From contig OY720344.1 in the NCBI GenBank assembly GCA_963082975.1, forward strand, positions 35,084,033-35,148,032: a stretch of DNA of 64,000 bases. The letters are read 5' to 3'. The notes beneath the pieces were generated by a model. That model did no database searches. It had not been told where the DNA came from and was given only the letters and a program-made list of their open reading frames with translations. A program made the position numbers and the translations under genes. Position 1 is the first letter of the stretch. The number at the start of each line of letters is the position of its first letter. Below are positions 36,212-48,157 of the stretch, piece by piece. This DNA comes from Labia minor. Its lineage: Eukaryota; Arthropoda; Insecta; Dermaptera; Spongiphoridae.

Positions 36212-38020
36212 GTCATTCGGGGCTAAATTCGGAGAATAGAACCGATGAGGGAGTTATTCGTATCCTAATTCATTAATTTTCATGGAAATTCACTTTTTTC
36301 ATTTTCTTCTCAAATCACGAGGTAGTTGCTATTAATGGATATCAAACAAAAACTAAAAGACCCAGCTAGTTCAAATTTCGACAGGCAGCTGATAGGAGCA
36401 GTGTTGTCATTTCATACAAGAGACAGAAAATTCAAAAAATCACGGGCTTAATTGACCTGCTCTCGTATATATAAATAAATAAATATATATATATTATATT
36501 ACATCTTTTATATATATAACAGATTTTCAAACAACGGGAATACAGGAGGCAAAATTTATTCTCTAGGTGTGAAGAACTCTGAAGGCAATTTGTACAGTTA
36601 TGTGAAAGTAAAAATTAATTAAATCGTTGAATAGAGGAGAGTGGCCAAATGTATTTCATCAAGGATCAATATAAACTACTTAGTATTTGTTATTAATTTA
36701 AACCGTTAGGAACTTTTTCATTACAAATTAATTGTTTGATTTAGTGGATAAAGAGTTTGTTACTGCTTTTTTTAATTATATCGTTTTAAATTTAAACGAT
36801 AAGTTTTAAAATGTATTGAAATTATTGTAATATTTTAACAAGTTAAAATAATATTTTCAATTTCATTCATATATTGAATGAAGAAAATATGAATTGAACT
36901 TTCACACACCTATATAAGATTTAATTTTTACTTGAGTGTTATAGTTTAAATAAAATTTTGCTTACTTCCATTAATGTTTAATTAGTATTTACTGCCTTTG
37001 AACAAAAATCTTGTATATTTATAAATTATCATATAATGAAAGTTTTTTTTTTAAATGGAAATCTCGGGTTAATCAACATAAGAAAGGATATTTTCGGTTT
37101 TTGCCTTTTCAGAGTGGTTTTGTACAACAGTTCCAGTCAACCTTAGCTTTGATTTTCTTTATCAAGTATCATCACCACCTCAATTGTTTTTGATAAAATT
37201 TGTAAATATTTGTAAATATTCCCCTCTCTCTGTCCCAGGGGATTCGTTTTAACAAAAATTATTTTAGTTTTTATTTAGCTTGTATCTTTCAATATATATA
37301 TATATCTAATATAATTCTTACTAGAAAGTCCCCTTCATCTTTGTATTAAGTTTTTTTTTCAATAATTTTGAATATATATTAATAAACTAAATCGTTTGCA
37401 AAGAGAAAAAAAAAACAGAAAAATTACTATCGATAAATGACAGTATCTCATTCAATAAAGAAGAACTTAAATTGATTGATTTGAAAATTTGCATTGAAAT
37501 CACAGTCCCCTCCTCTTCCGTCTGCTACTTGACACTTAAGCTATTGTTCGATTATTTTTGCCAACGAGATTTCCGCAAAGTAAATACAATAACCATCTAT
37601 TTAAGTCAACTGAACCAGAAATGACACCGCGCTATCTATTAGAATGATTAATAATTTACAAACACGCTTAATCATTGTGAATATGCAAAGGAAATATGGA
37701 AATACAATGAGCGAAGAAAATGGCCTATTAGAATATTTACCCCTGCATACACCATTCGATATTCATCTAATTAAAGCTTGTCATCGTTATATAATCATTC
37801 ACATCCCAATGTTTATTACCCATATATTATCACATTTATCTAAACTTATTTTAGAAAATTTGAATTAATTATTTATAAATAGTTTTATAAAAGTTAATTG
37901 AATGAACATTAAAATGAAATAAATGAAAAATTATCTGTCATAATCTTAACTTATTATACTAGCAAAAATTATATATGTAGATATATATATTTGTAATTAT
38001 TTTTGAAATATTAAAGCGCT
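36212..38020. other. AT-rich stretch, no gene recognised
   Basis: The block 37490-37870 is slightly GC-richer and has a 74-codon plus-strand frame (37644-37868, MINNLQTRLIIVNMQRKYGN…) without known motifs. The rest is spacer. Confidence 0.35.
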
Positions 38021-38029
38021 CAAAGGATT

Positions 38030-38450
38030 TTTTTGAAATTCACAGCATGGATATAGAAAAATCGATCTGTATTGGTTTCAGCCTCTGGAAAAATATTATT
38101 TATTAGTTTTTTCTTAATTTAAAATAAAAAATTTAAATGACGTCAGCAACTACGCCAGACAGCGCTTCCCCAAATTCGAAATATTATAAATAAAATATAA
38201 TTTAAAATATTTATGTTATATTCATATCTGTTTTTCCAGTGTATTAATACGTACTTTTAAATTATTTGAAATTGTTTCAGAACGTTTAATAGTTTTTTCT
38301 TAATTTAAAATAGGAAATTTAAATGACGTTAGCAACTACGTCAGACCGAGCGCTTCCTTAAAAAGATAATATTATAAATATTAATAAAATCAAATTACGA
38401 ATATATTATGTTGATGTATATTTACAAGCCATACTTTTCTGTCTTTTATT
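38030..38450. repeat. Two partial tandem-like copies of the modular repeat head
   Basis: The phrase TTAGTTTTTTCTTAATTTAA followed by AATGACGTCAGCAACTACG occurs at about 38104-38155. A very similar block (AATGACGTTAGCAACTACG) lies at about 38290-38345. Both correspond to the GACGTCA-bearing portion of the copy at 50101-50745, on the opposite strand. Confidence 0.5.
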
Positions 38451-38459
38451 GCATTAATA

Positions 38460-39090
38460 CGTACGTTTAAGGGGTGTATATTTTATGACTAATTTTTTTA
38501 ATTTATGTTCTTTCAAATTATTTGAATTGCGGCTCGGTGAAACAAGTACTGTATATTAACATAACAAGACATATTAATTAAATTTCTATTTTAATTTTTG
38601 ATTTTTCAACTCAAAGAAGTAATTAAAATTAAATAAAATGAAAACTTTTAGAATAAATTAAATAATTTAAATATTTTATTATTTGAAATAAAATTAAAAA
38701 TGTATATTATATTTAAATAATTTTGTGAGGTAATTGCTACATATAGAAATAATATTAATATTCATTGTTATTTGGAAAAGTTATTCGAACTGAATTAACT
38801 TAATTCATAAATTTTTATGAAGGGTTGTATACAAAAAAATTGAATGATGATCTAAAGAGTATGTAGACTATGTAGATGTAAGATAAGAAAAATATTCATA
38901 ATAAATCGACTATTTTTTCTATTATTATCCCCAGAAAAACCCAAAATATTCTTAAAATAATATTCTCAAATTGAAAAATATCAATTTTCAACCAGTTAGT
39001 GAAATATTATAAGATAAAATTTTTTATAAAAAAACATATCAATCAATAATATATAAAATAAAATAATGAATATTTTTTAGGTGCTTGCGT
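38460..39090. other. AT-rich spacer, nothing recognised
   Basis: Contains weak similarity to the dispersed AT-rich repeat near 38590-38760. No gene seen. Confidence 0.35.
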
Positions 39091-39164
39091 GTATTCTGAT
39101 CATATTTTCACTTTAACAAGATATTTATTCAGAAAAATTGGTACACTATATATTAATCAAAAAA

Positions 39165-40330
39165 ATATCTCCACCACTACAACTTTTACCCACCATTCTT
39201 GCACCATGGCGATAAAAGTACGATGTTGGTTTGTCAGCGTAATATTCATCAATCCATTTTCTCACTTCTTCAGCATTTCGAAACCATGTGCCAGCCTTGA
39301 CATGTTGTATCGTTGCAATCTTCAGGTTTTACTAGCCTTTCCTGGTGAGTTGACAATCACAACCCTGGTTATAGGTATATAATATGCTTAAGTAAAAAAA
39401 AAAGAAAACAAATGTAAATAAAACATAATATAATTAAGTAAAATTGTAATAGCGTATCAATAAATGATTGCAAAAGAAACAATTTAATCTTGTAAATATT
39501 GTAACTTTCATCTTTTGTATGTTCTGATAATCTCTCTCTCTCAACAATTGTAAAAATTTTATTTTTTTGGCTAATAAACATACTCTTTAAATTGAAATAC
39601 ATATTTTATCGCTCTTAACAAGTGGTAATCACACACACACAGAAGACTATGTCTGGTGAGTACGTTGGGTGCGGTAGAACTTTCCATTTGGCTGTAACGT
39701 TGTCATGGAAGAGAATGACTTTGGTTCTGTTACACGCTATTGCTAGTCTTTTTTGAAACAATACGTCGTTCAATTTGTTCAGTTGACCTAGGTAGACATC
39801 TACAGTTAAAGTTTCATTGGATTTTAGCATCTTGTAATACACTACACCCTTCTGATCACATAGCAAGACTTGATGGCCATGAATATTCCGTTTTGGTGTC
39901 GATATAAATGGCTCTCTTGGACTAACCCATGACTTTCGGGATTGTTGTAGTAGATCCACTTTTAATCGCTAGTCACAATACGCCACAGAAAATTCTTCTT
40001 TTTTACCTGGCAAGCAATGAAACCTCGATATTGAAACGGTTCGAAATGGCATTTCAGTCAATTCATGTGGTAGCCATTTTTCCTATTTCGTATCTTTCCT
40101 ATTGTAAACGTATTAAAACAGTTGATTCATCTAGGCTAGATCTTTTGTGAGTTTGTGCTAGCTTCTCGTCTAATAAGAATTGCAATTCAATGTCTTCAAA
40201 CTTTTTTGGTCCTCTAGACCGTTCTTTGACATTGACATCAAAATCACCACTTTTGAATTGTTGAAACCCAAATTAACTTATTTCTCCAAATCAAACAACA
40301 AAAAGTAATGAATGCCGAAAATGCAATTTT
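39165..40330 (-). pseudogene. Decayed mariner transposase (second family)
   Basis: From right to left on the minus strand: GDFDVNVKERS and KFEDIELQFLLDE (about 40240-40160, N-terminal domain), then HELTEMPFRTVSI and LPGKKEEFSVAYCD with stops, then the open frame 39959-39615 containing KSWVSPREPFISTPKRNIHG, HQVLLCDQKGVVYYKMLKSN, KVILFHDNV and WKVLPHPTYSPD. Finally WFRNAEEVRKWIDEYYADK lies at about 39300-39245. The order and motifs match mariner transposases of a family different from the 35.3-kb element. Several frameshifts and a 280-bp insertion (about 39330-39610) break it. The HDNARPH motif is truncated. No terminal repeats were found. Confidence 0.85.
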
Positions 40331-41945
40331 AAGCTTTCAATGATTAGCGTCTATTTACACTGAATAACTGAATAATACTAAATGGAAAACTGTTATTTTA
40401 TGTAGAGAAATAACAAAACCTTAAAATTTAATAGTTTTTTGAGTTTGTTTGCTTGATTTTTCGCATCTTATCCAAATGATCTAGCAAACATCTATTAATA
40501 TCTGACAAAAGAATGATCTTTGAAAAAATAAACGGTTCTTCCTTAACGACCAACTCTTTCTCAAAGTAAATTAAAGAAAGATTGAAATTATACTTTAATT
40601 TTAATTCAGAATATTATGCGTGAAAGTTAACCAACGGACATTTGCAAAAGCCATTTGGAACCTTGAAACGAGTTGAATAAGATTTTAACTGAGCTTTATG
40701 AAGGACGAATGTTTCCAAAGATTAAGTTAATTCATAATTTGTAATTTTATTTAATAATTAAGAGCATATTATAAAATCAATAAAATCACTATAAAATAAT
40801 GTATCATTGAAAAATATAAATTATAATTTTATGTTATGACTTGAAAAGAAATAAGAATAAATAAAAAAAAACTATGAAAGAAAAACAAAAATGATTACCT
40901 CGTAAAGTCTTTTGAAGTTAAATGGTCGTTGTATATGTAATTAGAAAATATTTTATTCTTTGTTCTAGATTTAATAATTAATTGATATTAATATTTTTTT
41001 ATAATAAAAGGAATACTTATTTTTAATATTACAAATCAATTAAAATTTACAAATATATTTCATGAAAAAGGGTTGAAAGAACAAAAAAGTAAAAACTCAT
41101 CATAATTGCAATTTCTTTCAAGTATTTTCAGTTCCAACAAACTTATAAGTTTTCATATGTTAGAAATGAAATGAATTGACTGTTTAAAAAGGGTTATAAA
41201 AAAGATTATAAAATTTTTACCGACCGACGATAGTAAGGGAGGTATTGTTTTATACAATTCCAAAAATTTCAAAAGCTCATGTTTTTCTCATAAATTCTTC
41301 CTGTTTATATTGATATTTCTAAAATTACTATATAATTTAAATATATTTTTTTTAACAATTACGAATTTTTTATTTTTTATTTCTGATCTTAAATGATCCT
41401 CTCAATTCTTACTTTTAGAGAAAATTTCAATAAAATAACATCCATATCAAAATTCATCATAGTTTGAGTCTTTCATATTGAAGAACCGAGAAACTTAATC
41501 TTTTGATCTATTCAAATCTTAATAAAATATTTTGGCAAAATTTCCATAGTGACATGATAAGAGTTGTGAAAGTGTAGTAGGAAACAAAAAAAACAGATCC
41601 ACTATAATTTACATATATCTCTATCTATCTATCTATCTCTATATACATGTACATATATAAATATAAATATATATATATACGAATATTTGAATATACAATA
41701 ACTTTTGGGAACTTTTTAGTATAAAAAAAAAGAAAGTCTTCAATTCGATAAAAACTTGTTCAAAATAAAAAAAAAAAAATAAGAAAATATAAAAGCTTGA
41801 AAGACAAAAAATAATTAAAATAACTTTCACTGAATTCTTAAATAAAATGATTTTAAATTAAAAAGTTATAAAGAATTTTACGAACAATTCAATTTAGAAC
41901 ACAAGTTACATAAAATACTTAATAAAGGAATATTAAATTGACTTT
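40331..41945. other. AT-rich stretch with a small repeat fragment
   Basis: ACCGACCGACGATAGTAAGG at 41220-41239 is the end of the modular CCGTCCGT repeat. A (CTAT)n run lies at 41616-41640. No gene seen. Confidence 0.4.
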
Positions 41946-41948
41946 TAT

Positions 41949-43010
41949 TTATTAACTAGCTGCTCAGAGCTCCTTCGTCGCTCTTCACATCTAGACGGGG
42001 GCTCCGCCCCCTGTACCCCCCAGTGGTACATAGTATTTGGTTGAAAGTAGTAAAAGGTTTTCATCCATTTTGTTTCAATCAGTGTATAACATAAAACATT
42101 CATTTCTTATTGTGTGATTATTTAAAATATATTTTAATTTATTTAGTAAATTAATTATATATATTATTATTGAATATGTTATATCTATCTACTCGAAAGT
42201 TCTTGGCAGCTACAACCACATTTCTCCAAGTGTCCCCGGTGACCTCATCTTTCTTTGGCCAATAAATGCTGGAAAGAATAATCTGAATCTACTCTCATCT
42301 CCCAGGGTCATAGACCATGCGTGGCTCAACGGTACTCGAAAGTTCTTGGCAGCTACAACCACATTTCTCCAAGTGTCCTTATCCTGAGCCTCTGTTCCAT
42401 CTCTCGTACGTCATTCCCTGATGTATTCATCTTTCTTTGGCCCATAAATGCTGGGGAGAATCATATTCTCAAATACTCTGAATCCACTCTCATCTCCTAA
42501 GATCATAGGCCATGTCTCACACTCATATAATACAACAGACAAAATAATTGTTTTATATATTTTAATTTTCATTCCCTTTTATAATAATTTTGATGAGATA
42601 AGCCTCTATACTGCATGATAACAGGCGTTTCCCGATTGCAACTTCGATTTAAATTCTTCTCAAATATTATTATCCTTCGTGATTACATTCAATTTTTCTA
42701 CATATTCAAATTCTACATTTTGTTTGTTAATACTGCTCCTGTTTGTTTCTAAATATATTTATTTATCATTATTAATTTCAAACCTCATCTCTTTTCCTAC
42801 CTCGATTAATTTTTCCTCACTATCTGTAATTGCAATTGCCGAATCTCCTATTATATTTAAGTCGTCTGGGTAACCTAATATTTTACAATTGATTTCCACA
42901 TCTTACTCTTTCTTTACTACCTTCAAGATAAATTTTAAGATCAAAATTTGAAAAAGTTTACCCGGATCTATTGAGTCATGCGTAGGTTTTACTAAAGTCT
43001 ACAAATAATT
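41949..43010 (-). pseudogene. Compound LINE copy (copy D): two 3' ends in tandem
   Basis: On the minus strand, 42960-42780 gives ILGYPDDLNIIGDSAIAITD (YPDD instead of YADD) and EKLIEVGKEMRFEINNDK, followed by remnants of YGPKKDEY and related C-terminal motifs. The C-terminal/3' portion is present twice: 42331-42470 and again, deleted, at 42191-42320, as shown by repetition of TCTTGGCAGCTACAACCACA. The 3' UTR (41949-42130) contains GGGGGCTCCGCCCCC. The second hairpin is mutated here (AGAGCTCCTTCGTCGCTCT). Confidence 0.8.
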
Positions 43011-43480
43011 ACTGAACAGAATTATTGAATTCGCGGGTTTTTTTAATATCTGTCATAATGAAAATATCTTAATTAATGTTGATCGATTTGGCATGAACCC
43101 GCAATGATATCGTCTAATATTTCCTCCGCCTATAGTTTATAAGTATTGTATATGTTATAATAGAGTATAATATTTCTTGATCATTTCATTTTGATATTTT
43201 AATTTCATTGCTTGATTTTTATTGAATATTTTTAATTATAATAAAATTTGAGAAAATGCAAAGTTAGAGACTTGAGACAATTTATAAAAATTAACGGTAT
43301 AAAAGTATTGATAAAACTAAAGATAAATTAACAATATATACATTCATTAATAGTATTAATTTAAATTAATGGATTTATTTGATTTTTTATTATTAAGTTC
43401 ATTTATTAATTTTTTTAGATCATAGTTAATTCCCTCCCTTAAAATAAAAGAAGTATTCAAATATAGAAAGAATAAATACA
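43011..43480. other. AT-rich spacer, nothing recognised
   Basis: No gene or element seen. Confidence 0.4.
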
Positions 43481-43489
43481 AAGTAATTT

Positions 43490-43985
43490 AAGTTAAATAT
43501 GATTTAAATATTTTATTATATTAATTAAAATGAGAACTTTTAGAATAAATTATTTAATTGAAATGATATTTGAATATTAGAATTTAAAATAAAAAGTTAA
43601 ATATTATAATAATTCTTTGATTGCTAGTTATATACATTGTGTAAAATGAGTCCGCCAGTCAGTGGACCACGCCTGGCTCTTGAATGAACAACACGGAGAA
43701 CTATATAAACTTTAAAAAATTAAATTCTGCGGTTATTGATTAGAATTAGATATTAATAAAATCTATAGCCTATGTTACCATAGAGATAAATAAGAATATT
43801 GTGATGTAATTTCATAGAAATCGTTTCTTATTTTTTGATGTTCATAATTCTAAATTACCGGTAAAGTGTCGGTTAAGTAGGAAATTTCTTTTTTGTTTGT
43901 TTCTATGACAGCAAAAAAATAAACAAATTACATACATATATACATACATACATACAAACACTCTCCTTTATATATATAGATTATT
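43490..43985. repeat. Dispersed AT-rich repeat, second copy
   Basis: Matches 7470-7760: TTAATTAAAA…, GAATGAACAACAC versus GAATGAACCACAC, GTTATTGATTAGAA, and AAGAATATTGTGA. It continues past 43808, where the 7.7-kb copy has its hAT insertion, and ends in a (CATA)n run and TTTATATATATAGATTA. Confidence 0.6.
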
Positions 43986-44582
43986 TGAGCAGACCACTTT
44001 TGTAATTTAGACGAATGGAAGGGAATGAACTGGAAAAGACGAGGTAAACGGGGAAAGAGGTGAAGGATATTTGATAACAATTAAAATTTAAGAAATTAAT
44101 TTTTATCTGTATTATTATTATATATTTTGAGCTATAGGTTGATATTACTCACACATTTGGACTCATTTCTATATTTACTTCAACGTTAAGTATTCGAAGC
44201 TCACATAAATGATCTTAAAAATTAATTTTAAAATGGATTAACATATTTTGTAAATAATAGTTTGAGGTTGGTTTGCTATTCGACAAGAATTTAAATTAAG
44301 ATTATGAATCAATGGTGCCTACTTTTATGCTGAAGAAAATAATGAAAAAACAAACACAATTATTATTTAAAAATATTAGAATTAAAATATATATTATGAT
44401 TTTTCCGAACGAATTATTAAAATGTATCACTTGGAGAATGATGCAGATTGTATATGAGGAATTGCATGACTACTAATGGCCTCAATAATAATTAAAATAA
44501 TAAAATTAAGGGCGATGAAGAAAGACTAACGAAGAATTTATATATAGGGAAACTATTTGGAAAACAACCAGGGGGTAATTAT

Positions 44583-44720
44583 TAAGAGAATTTTTATTAA
44601 AAGACCACATTGTTTGTATAAAATTATTTATTAAATTAAAATAACTGTACAACGTTTCGACTGCTTATTCTGCAGTCGTTTTCAAGTAACCGTACGCATG
44701 CTCCGATTCAACCAGTGGGT
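44583..44720. repeat. Partial copy of the 2.2-kb fold-back element
   Basis: Nearly identical to 2230-2370: AGAGAATTTTTATTAAAAGA, GACCACATTGTTTGTATAAA and ACAACGTTTCGACTGCTTAT, with the small stem CTGCTTATTCTGCAG and then TTTTCAAGTA. The right half and inverted end are absent. Confidence 0.8.
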
Positions 44721-44880
44721 AATCTAAAGAAACGCTGGGTTGATAATATAAAAGTAAATATAAGAGAATTTGGACAAGATATGAATTGGAAGGAGGTGGT
44801 TTGAGAAAGCGATGGTGGAGTATTTTAGAACTTTTGAGTTCACTACGCCGTAGAGATAGATATTTAGATTATTGTTCAAA
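44712..44880 (+). pseudogene. LINE polyprotein C-terminal fragment, plus strand
   Basis: Plus-strand reading gives PVGNLKKRWVDNIKVNIREF and GQDMNWKEVV, then after a frameshift RWWSILELLSSLRRRDR. This is the usual extreme C-terminus of non-LTR reverse transcriptase proteins (RPxxRWxDxI…, then W…LRR). It directly abuts the fold-back fragment at 44583-44720, so both may derive from one composite element. It is a different family from copies A-D or a distant part of it. Confidence 0.6.
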
Positions 44881-45332
44881 ACTTGTCAAACGTTTCTTGA
44901 TAATAATAAAAATTATGACACCATATTAGAGATTGTAATATTGAAATATTAAAATTATTTCTTAATCTAGAAATTGTATAAAAAAATAAATTGAACAGAT
45001 ACATATGGATTACAATAAATTTGGATAAAAAATTTAGAGAGGACAGGTGGAAAATCCTTTTGGTAGTTTAAACGAATGTATTCTAAGGGGGAATAATATC
45101 TCTGACGCACCCTTAGGACATAGATCCCTTGTCTCATCAGATATAAATGTGTATAAAACAAAATCAGTTATAAAAAAAAACACACAAACAAACAAGGTTT
45201 ATACAATTTACTTTTTGTCGAAACTGACTTGACAATTACTGAAGGGATGACATTGCTTAAGGCTTAATTTTGAAATGGGGTATGTAGAAGCTTTTTTATT
45301 CTCTAACTCTATATTCCTTTATTTTATATTTT

Positions 45333-45375
<43 letters not shown>

Positions 45376-46690
45376 TCTTGATTTATTTTATTTTGTCATG
45401 AAACAAATGAATATCTCAAAAATGAAATTTTTGGTAAATACAATTTACATTTCAACAACAATCAACAAAACTGGTTAAAATAAATTTTCAAAAGAATGTA
45501 TTCAAATAACTTAATAATTGTCATATTATATCAATTTCAAAAATTTAATTTTAGAATAGGAACTTTCAAGTGAATTATTTAAGAAATAAGAAATTGGGAA
45601 ATAAGCTAAAATTAGGTTTTTATGTAGATATCTTATTCATCATTATAATTTGTATCCTATACTCATTCATAAATAAAATAAAATTATTTTATCAAAAATT
45701 TCTTAGATACAAATTGTCTGATTAAGATAATAAAAATTTAAATTACTACATTAGTATTAAAAATTTAATAATGTTAAATTAAATATTCCATTTATAAAAT
45801 TCATGAATAATACATTGACTTTTCTTTTCAATTTTATTTGAAAAAAAAACCTGTTGAAGCCTGCCTCTTGAGAAAAAAAACACATCTTTGGTAGATTCTC
45901 TGAATATGAATGATTGATTATAAGATAACAAAAAGATTTTCATAATAAATGGAGTCGAAACTTTGCACATTAATTTAGACGACTTTAGAATTTAGTTAAA
46001 TGTTTTTTATAATACATAAAGATATGTACTACTTTATTATTGTTGATTCGTTAATGAAGACAAATTGCAATTAAACGTATAAATTAATAAATTTTAACAC
46101 TAAAGAGAATATGATATTCAATTAAAAAAAACTGGGGAAGAAATGATTTTATATGTATAATAAATTTTAATAAATATTAATTAATATATTAATATATTCT
46201 TGAACAAAATAAATAAATGAAAAAATAATAGAATGTTAATAATTCTCTGAAATCATTAATTAAAAAGGTAGAAATTATAAAATAAAAACAAAAAAATATT
46301 TTTTTTTATTTACAATTCTTTATTATTGATTTTTAGGAATAAAAAAATAATACAATAAATAAATAAAATTAAAAAATAAATATATATAGATTCAAAATAA
46401 GATAATTTTGTAAGAATATTAAGAATCACACAGGTCGTGACATCTATGTGATTTGATACATTTACTCTTCAATATTTTAAAGAAATATTAATAAGATTTT
46501 TCAATCGAAATATAAATTTAAAAAAAAATAATTAATATATTTTTACAAGTACAACAAAATAATATTAATAAGTAAGTCTTATGACTAGTGGAGAAAACGA
46601 ATCATGAGATTTTTAATATGAATATATTGAACACTATTCTATACCTCACAGCATGAGCTATAAGAGTATTAGATTTCAAGATCCAATATC
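44881..46690. other. AT-rich stretch, nothing recognised
   Basis: A (TA)n microsatellite lies at 45335-45372. Small frames (for example 45047-45232 and 45970-45779) have no recognisable motif. Confidence 0.4.
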
Positions 46691-46698
46691 TATAACTA

Positions 46699-47353
46699 CG
46701 GAATGTCTCTAAATGAATATAATATTTAGTACATTAAACTTATAATGATAAATGATATGTCAAATGAAAGAGCAACTAAAACAGTTTTACTAAGATCCTT
46801 ATAAGTGTTCAATATGAGAACCATTTGTCACACGGCACACATCAAGTCTATAATCGAGTACTTCCCAAACTTTGATCAGTATATTTTCAGTAATTGTTGC
46901 AACAGCTGCTACAATCCTGTTTCTTAATTCATGCAGGTCAAACAGCAGATCCTTGAAGAAGCTACAAAGGTAGAAATACATGACGTCAGGTCGGGTGAAG
47001 GTGGAGGCCATGTATAGCAAACTTTATCGTTAGGCCCCATGCGGCCAATCTAGCGTTCGGATACAGTGGCGTTTAACCTGTATAACCTGTTTAAACTGAG
47101 TTATGCCAGTGAGGTGTGGCACCATCTTGCTGGAAAATGAAGTTCTCTGGTTCATGTTCTTCCAACTTAGGAAAGAGCCATTGCTCTATTGTATCAAGTA
47201 AGATGTACCAGTAACAGTAGCTTCCGTATAAAAGAGAGGCCCATGAACTTTCCGCCGGGACAACGGCACAAAAAACTCCGAATCTGTCTGAGTTGCTCTT
47301 TCATTTGATATATCATTTATCACTGTAAGTTTAATATATTTAGTAACACCCCG
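46699..47353 (-). mobile_element. Mariner-type deletion derivative with long terminal inverted repeats
   Basis: The left end (46699-46776) and right end (47291-47353) are inverted repeats of about 60 bp. Shared phrases are GATAAATGATAT, CAAATGAAAGAGCAACT and CATTAAACTTA versus TATTAAACTTA. TA flanks both ends (46697-46698 and 47354-47355). The left repeat has about 15 extra bases (GAATATAATATTTAG region). The interior carries a transposase remnant. Confidence 0.85.
46799..47240 (-). pseudogene. Mariner-like transposase, C-terminal half
   Basis: Minus-strand pieces read VHGPLFYTEATVTGTSYL, then EQWLFPKLEEHEPENFIFQQ, then DGATPHWHNSV (second catalytic Asp region), then after frameshifts the open frame 47020-46799: ASTFTRPDVMYFYLCSFFKD, LLFDLHELRNRIVAAVATIT and LDYRLDVCRVTNGSHIEHL. 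The ending CRVTxGxHIEHL is a hallmark of a widespread arthropod group of mariner-like transposases. The N-terminal DNA-binding half is absent and the frame is broken, so it is inactive. Confidence 0.88.
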
Positions 47354-47355
47354 TA

Positions 47356-47981
47356 TATTATAATAATTGGCTGAAAAGAAATTTATAGTGAACTGGAAAT
47401 CGCGGTGGCCAATAGGAAGTGAAGGAATAAATATAAATCCTTGTTCGTTTTCACAATAAAATTGAATGTTTCGATCTCTGAACAGGAATTTATTCAGGAC
47501 TCTTCTCCGCCTCCTAATGACTGTTTGAAGATTTCCATTCCACTAACTAATTGTAAGTTTGATAAAATAATAAAAAATTTTTTATTACATTAATCAAGTA
47601 CATCAAGTGATCTTAAAAATTCCTCCAACCTTAAGTAACTTTGAGATATTCTCTTATCTTTTAAAAATAATTTAAAATCCTAATTTATCTTAACAAAAAT
47701 CAAATGCATACTAACAAATTATAATAATTATAAATCACTATAAGTAATCGTTTCTAATATTATACAATTTGGAATGCAACTAAACGATTTATCACATTTT
47801 CTCTATATCGTTGTTCACTGGGAGTAGAGTGTTCTAGATGGGCTAAAAAGACAAATCATTCCGTGTTGAATAAATTATTCTATCCAATTATTATTGTATA
47901 TGTTATTGATTTCAATATATACGTTATTTATCATTTTCCATGACATTACATTTCTAACTGAACATTACCGATTTTAAATTA
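47356..47981. other. Spacer downstream of the SLC22-like gene
   Basis: AT-rich, no gene seen. It separates the mariner derivative from the 3' end of the transporter gene. Confidence 0.4.
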
Positions 47982-47987
47982 TTTATT
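47982..47987 (-). promoter_or_regulatory. Candidate polyadenylation signal of the SLC22-like gene
   Basis: AATAAA on the minus strand, about 45 bases after the TAA stop. The position suits a polyadenylation signal, but AATAAA is frequent by chance in sequence this AT-rich. Confidence 0.3.
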
Positions 47988-48031
47988 ATTTATTAAAAAT
48001 ATAAATAAACAGAAGGGAGAAAAAAAAACAA

Positions 48032-48157
48032 TTAAGTTTTATTTTTTATTTTAGGAGAACATTTCGTTGTTGTTAAAAGTAATAATCCAGTATTTAGGGA
48101 TGCTAAAATTAGCAGACTTCCTAGAATATTCATCGGGATGAATTTACTAAATTTAGC
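48032..48157 (-). CDS. SLC22-like gene, last exon
   Basis: This terminal exon is 126 bp (41 codons and TAA), with acceptor TTCTGTTTCAG|. It encodes AKFSKFIPMNILGSLLILAS plus LNTGLLLL, which fits the twelfth membrane helix, and a short basic tail (KCSPKIKNKT). SLC22 proteins normally end with a longer acidic/basic tail containing PET-like residues after TM12. That motif is replaced here by TTTKCSP, so the tail is short and diverged. Confidence 0.75.
   Translation of the reverse strand, partial: AKFSKFIPMNILGSLLILASLNTGLLLLTTTKCSPKIKNKT

Noticed and set aside
39089-39382. Plus-strand frame of 97 codons
   Set aside because: Antisense to the mariner C-terminal remnant (WFRNAEEVRKWIDEYYADK).
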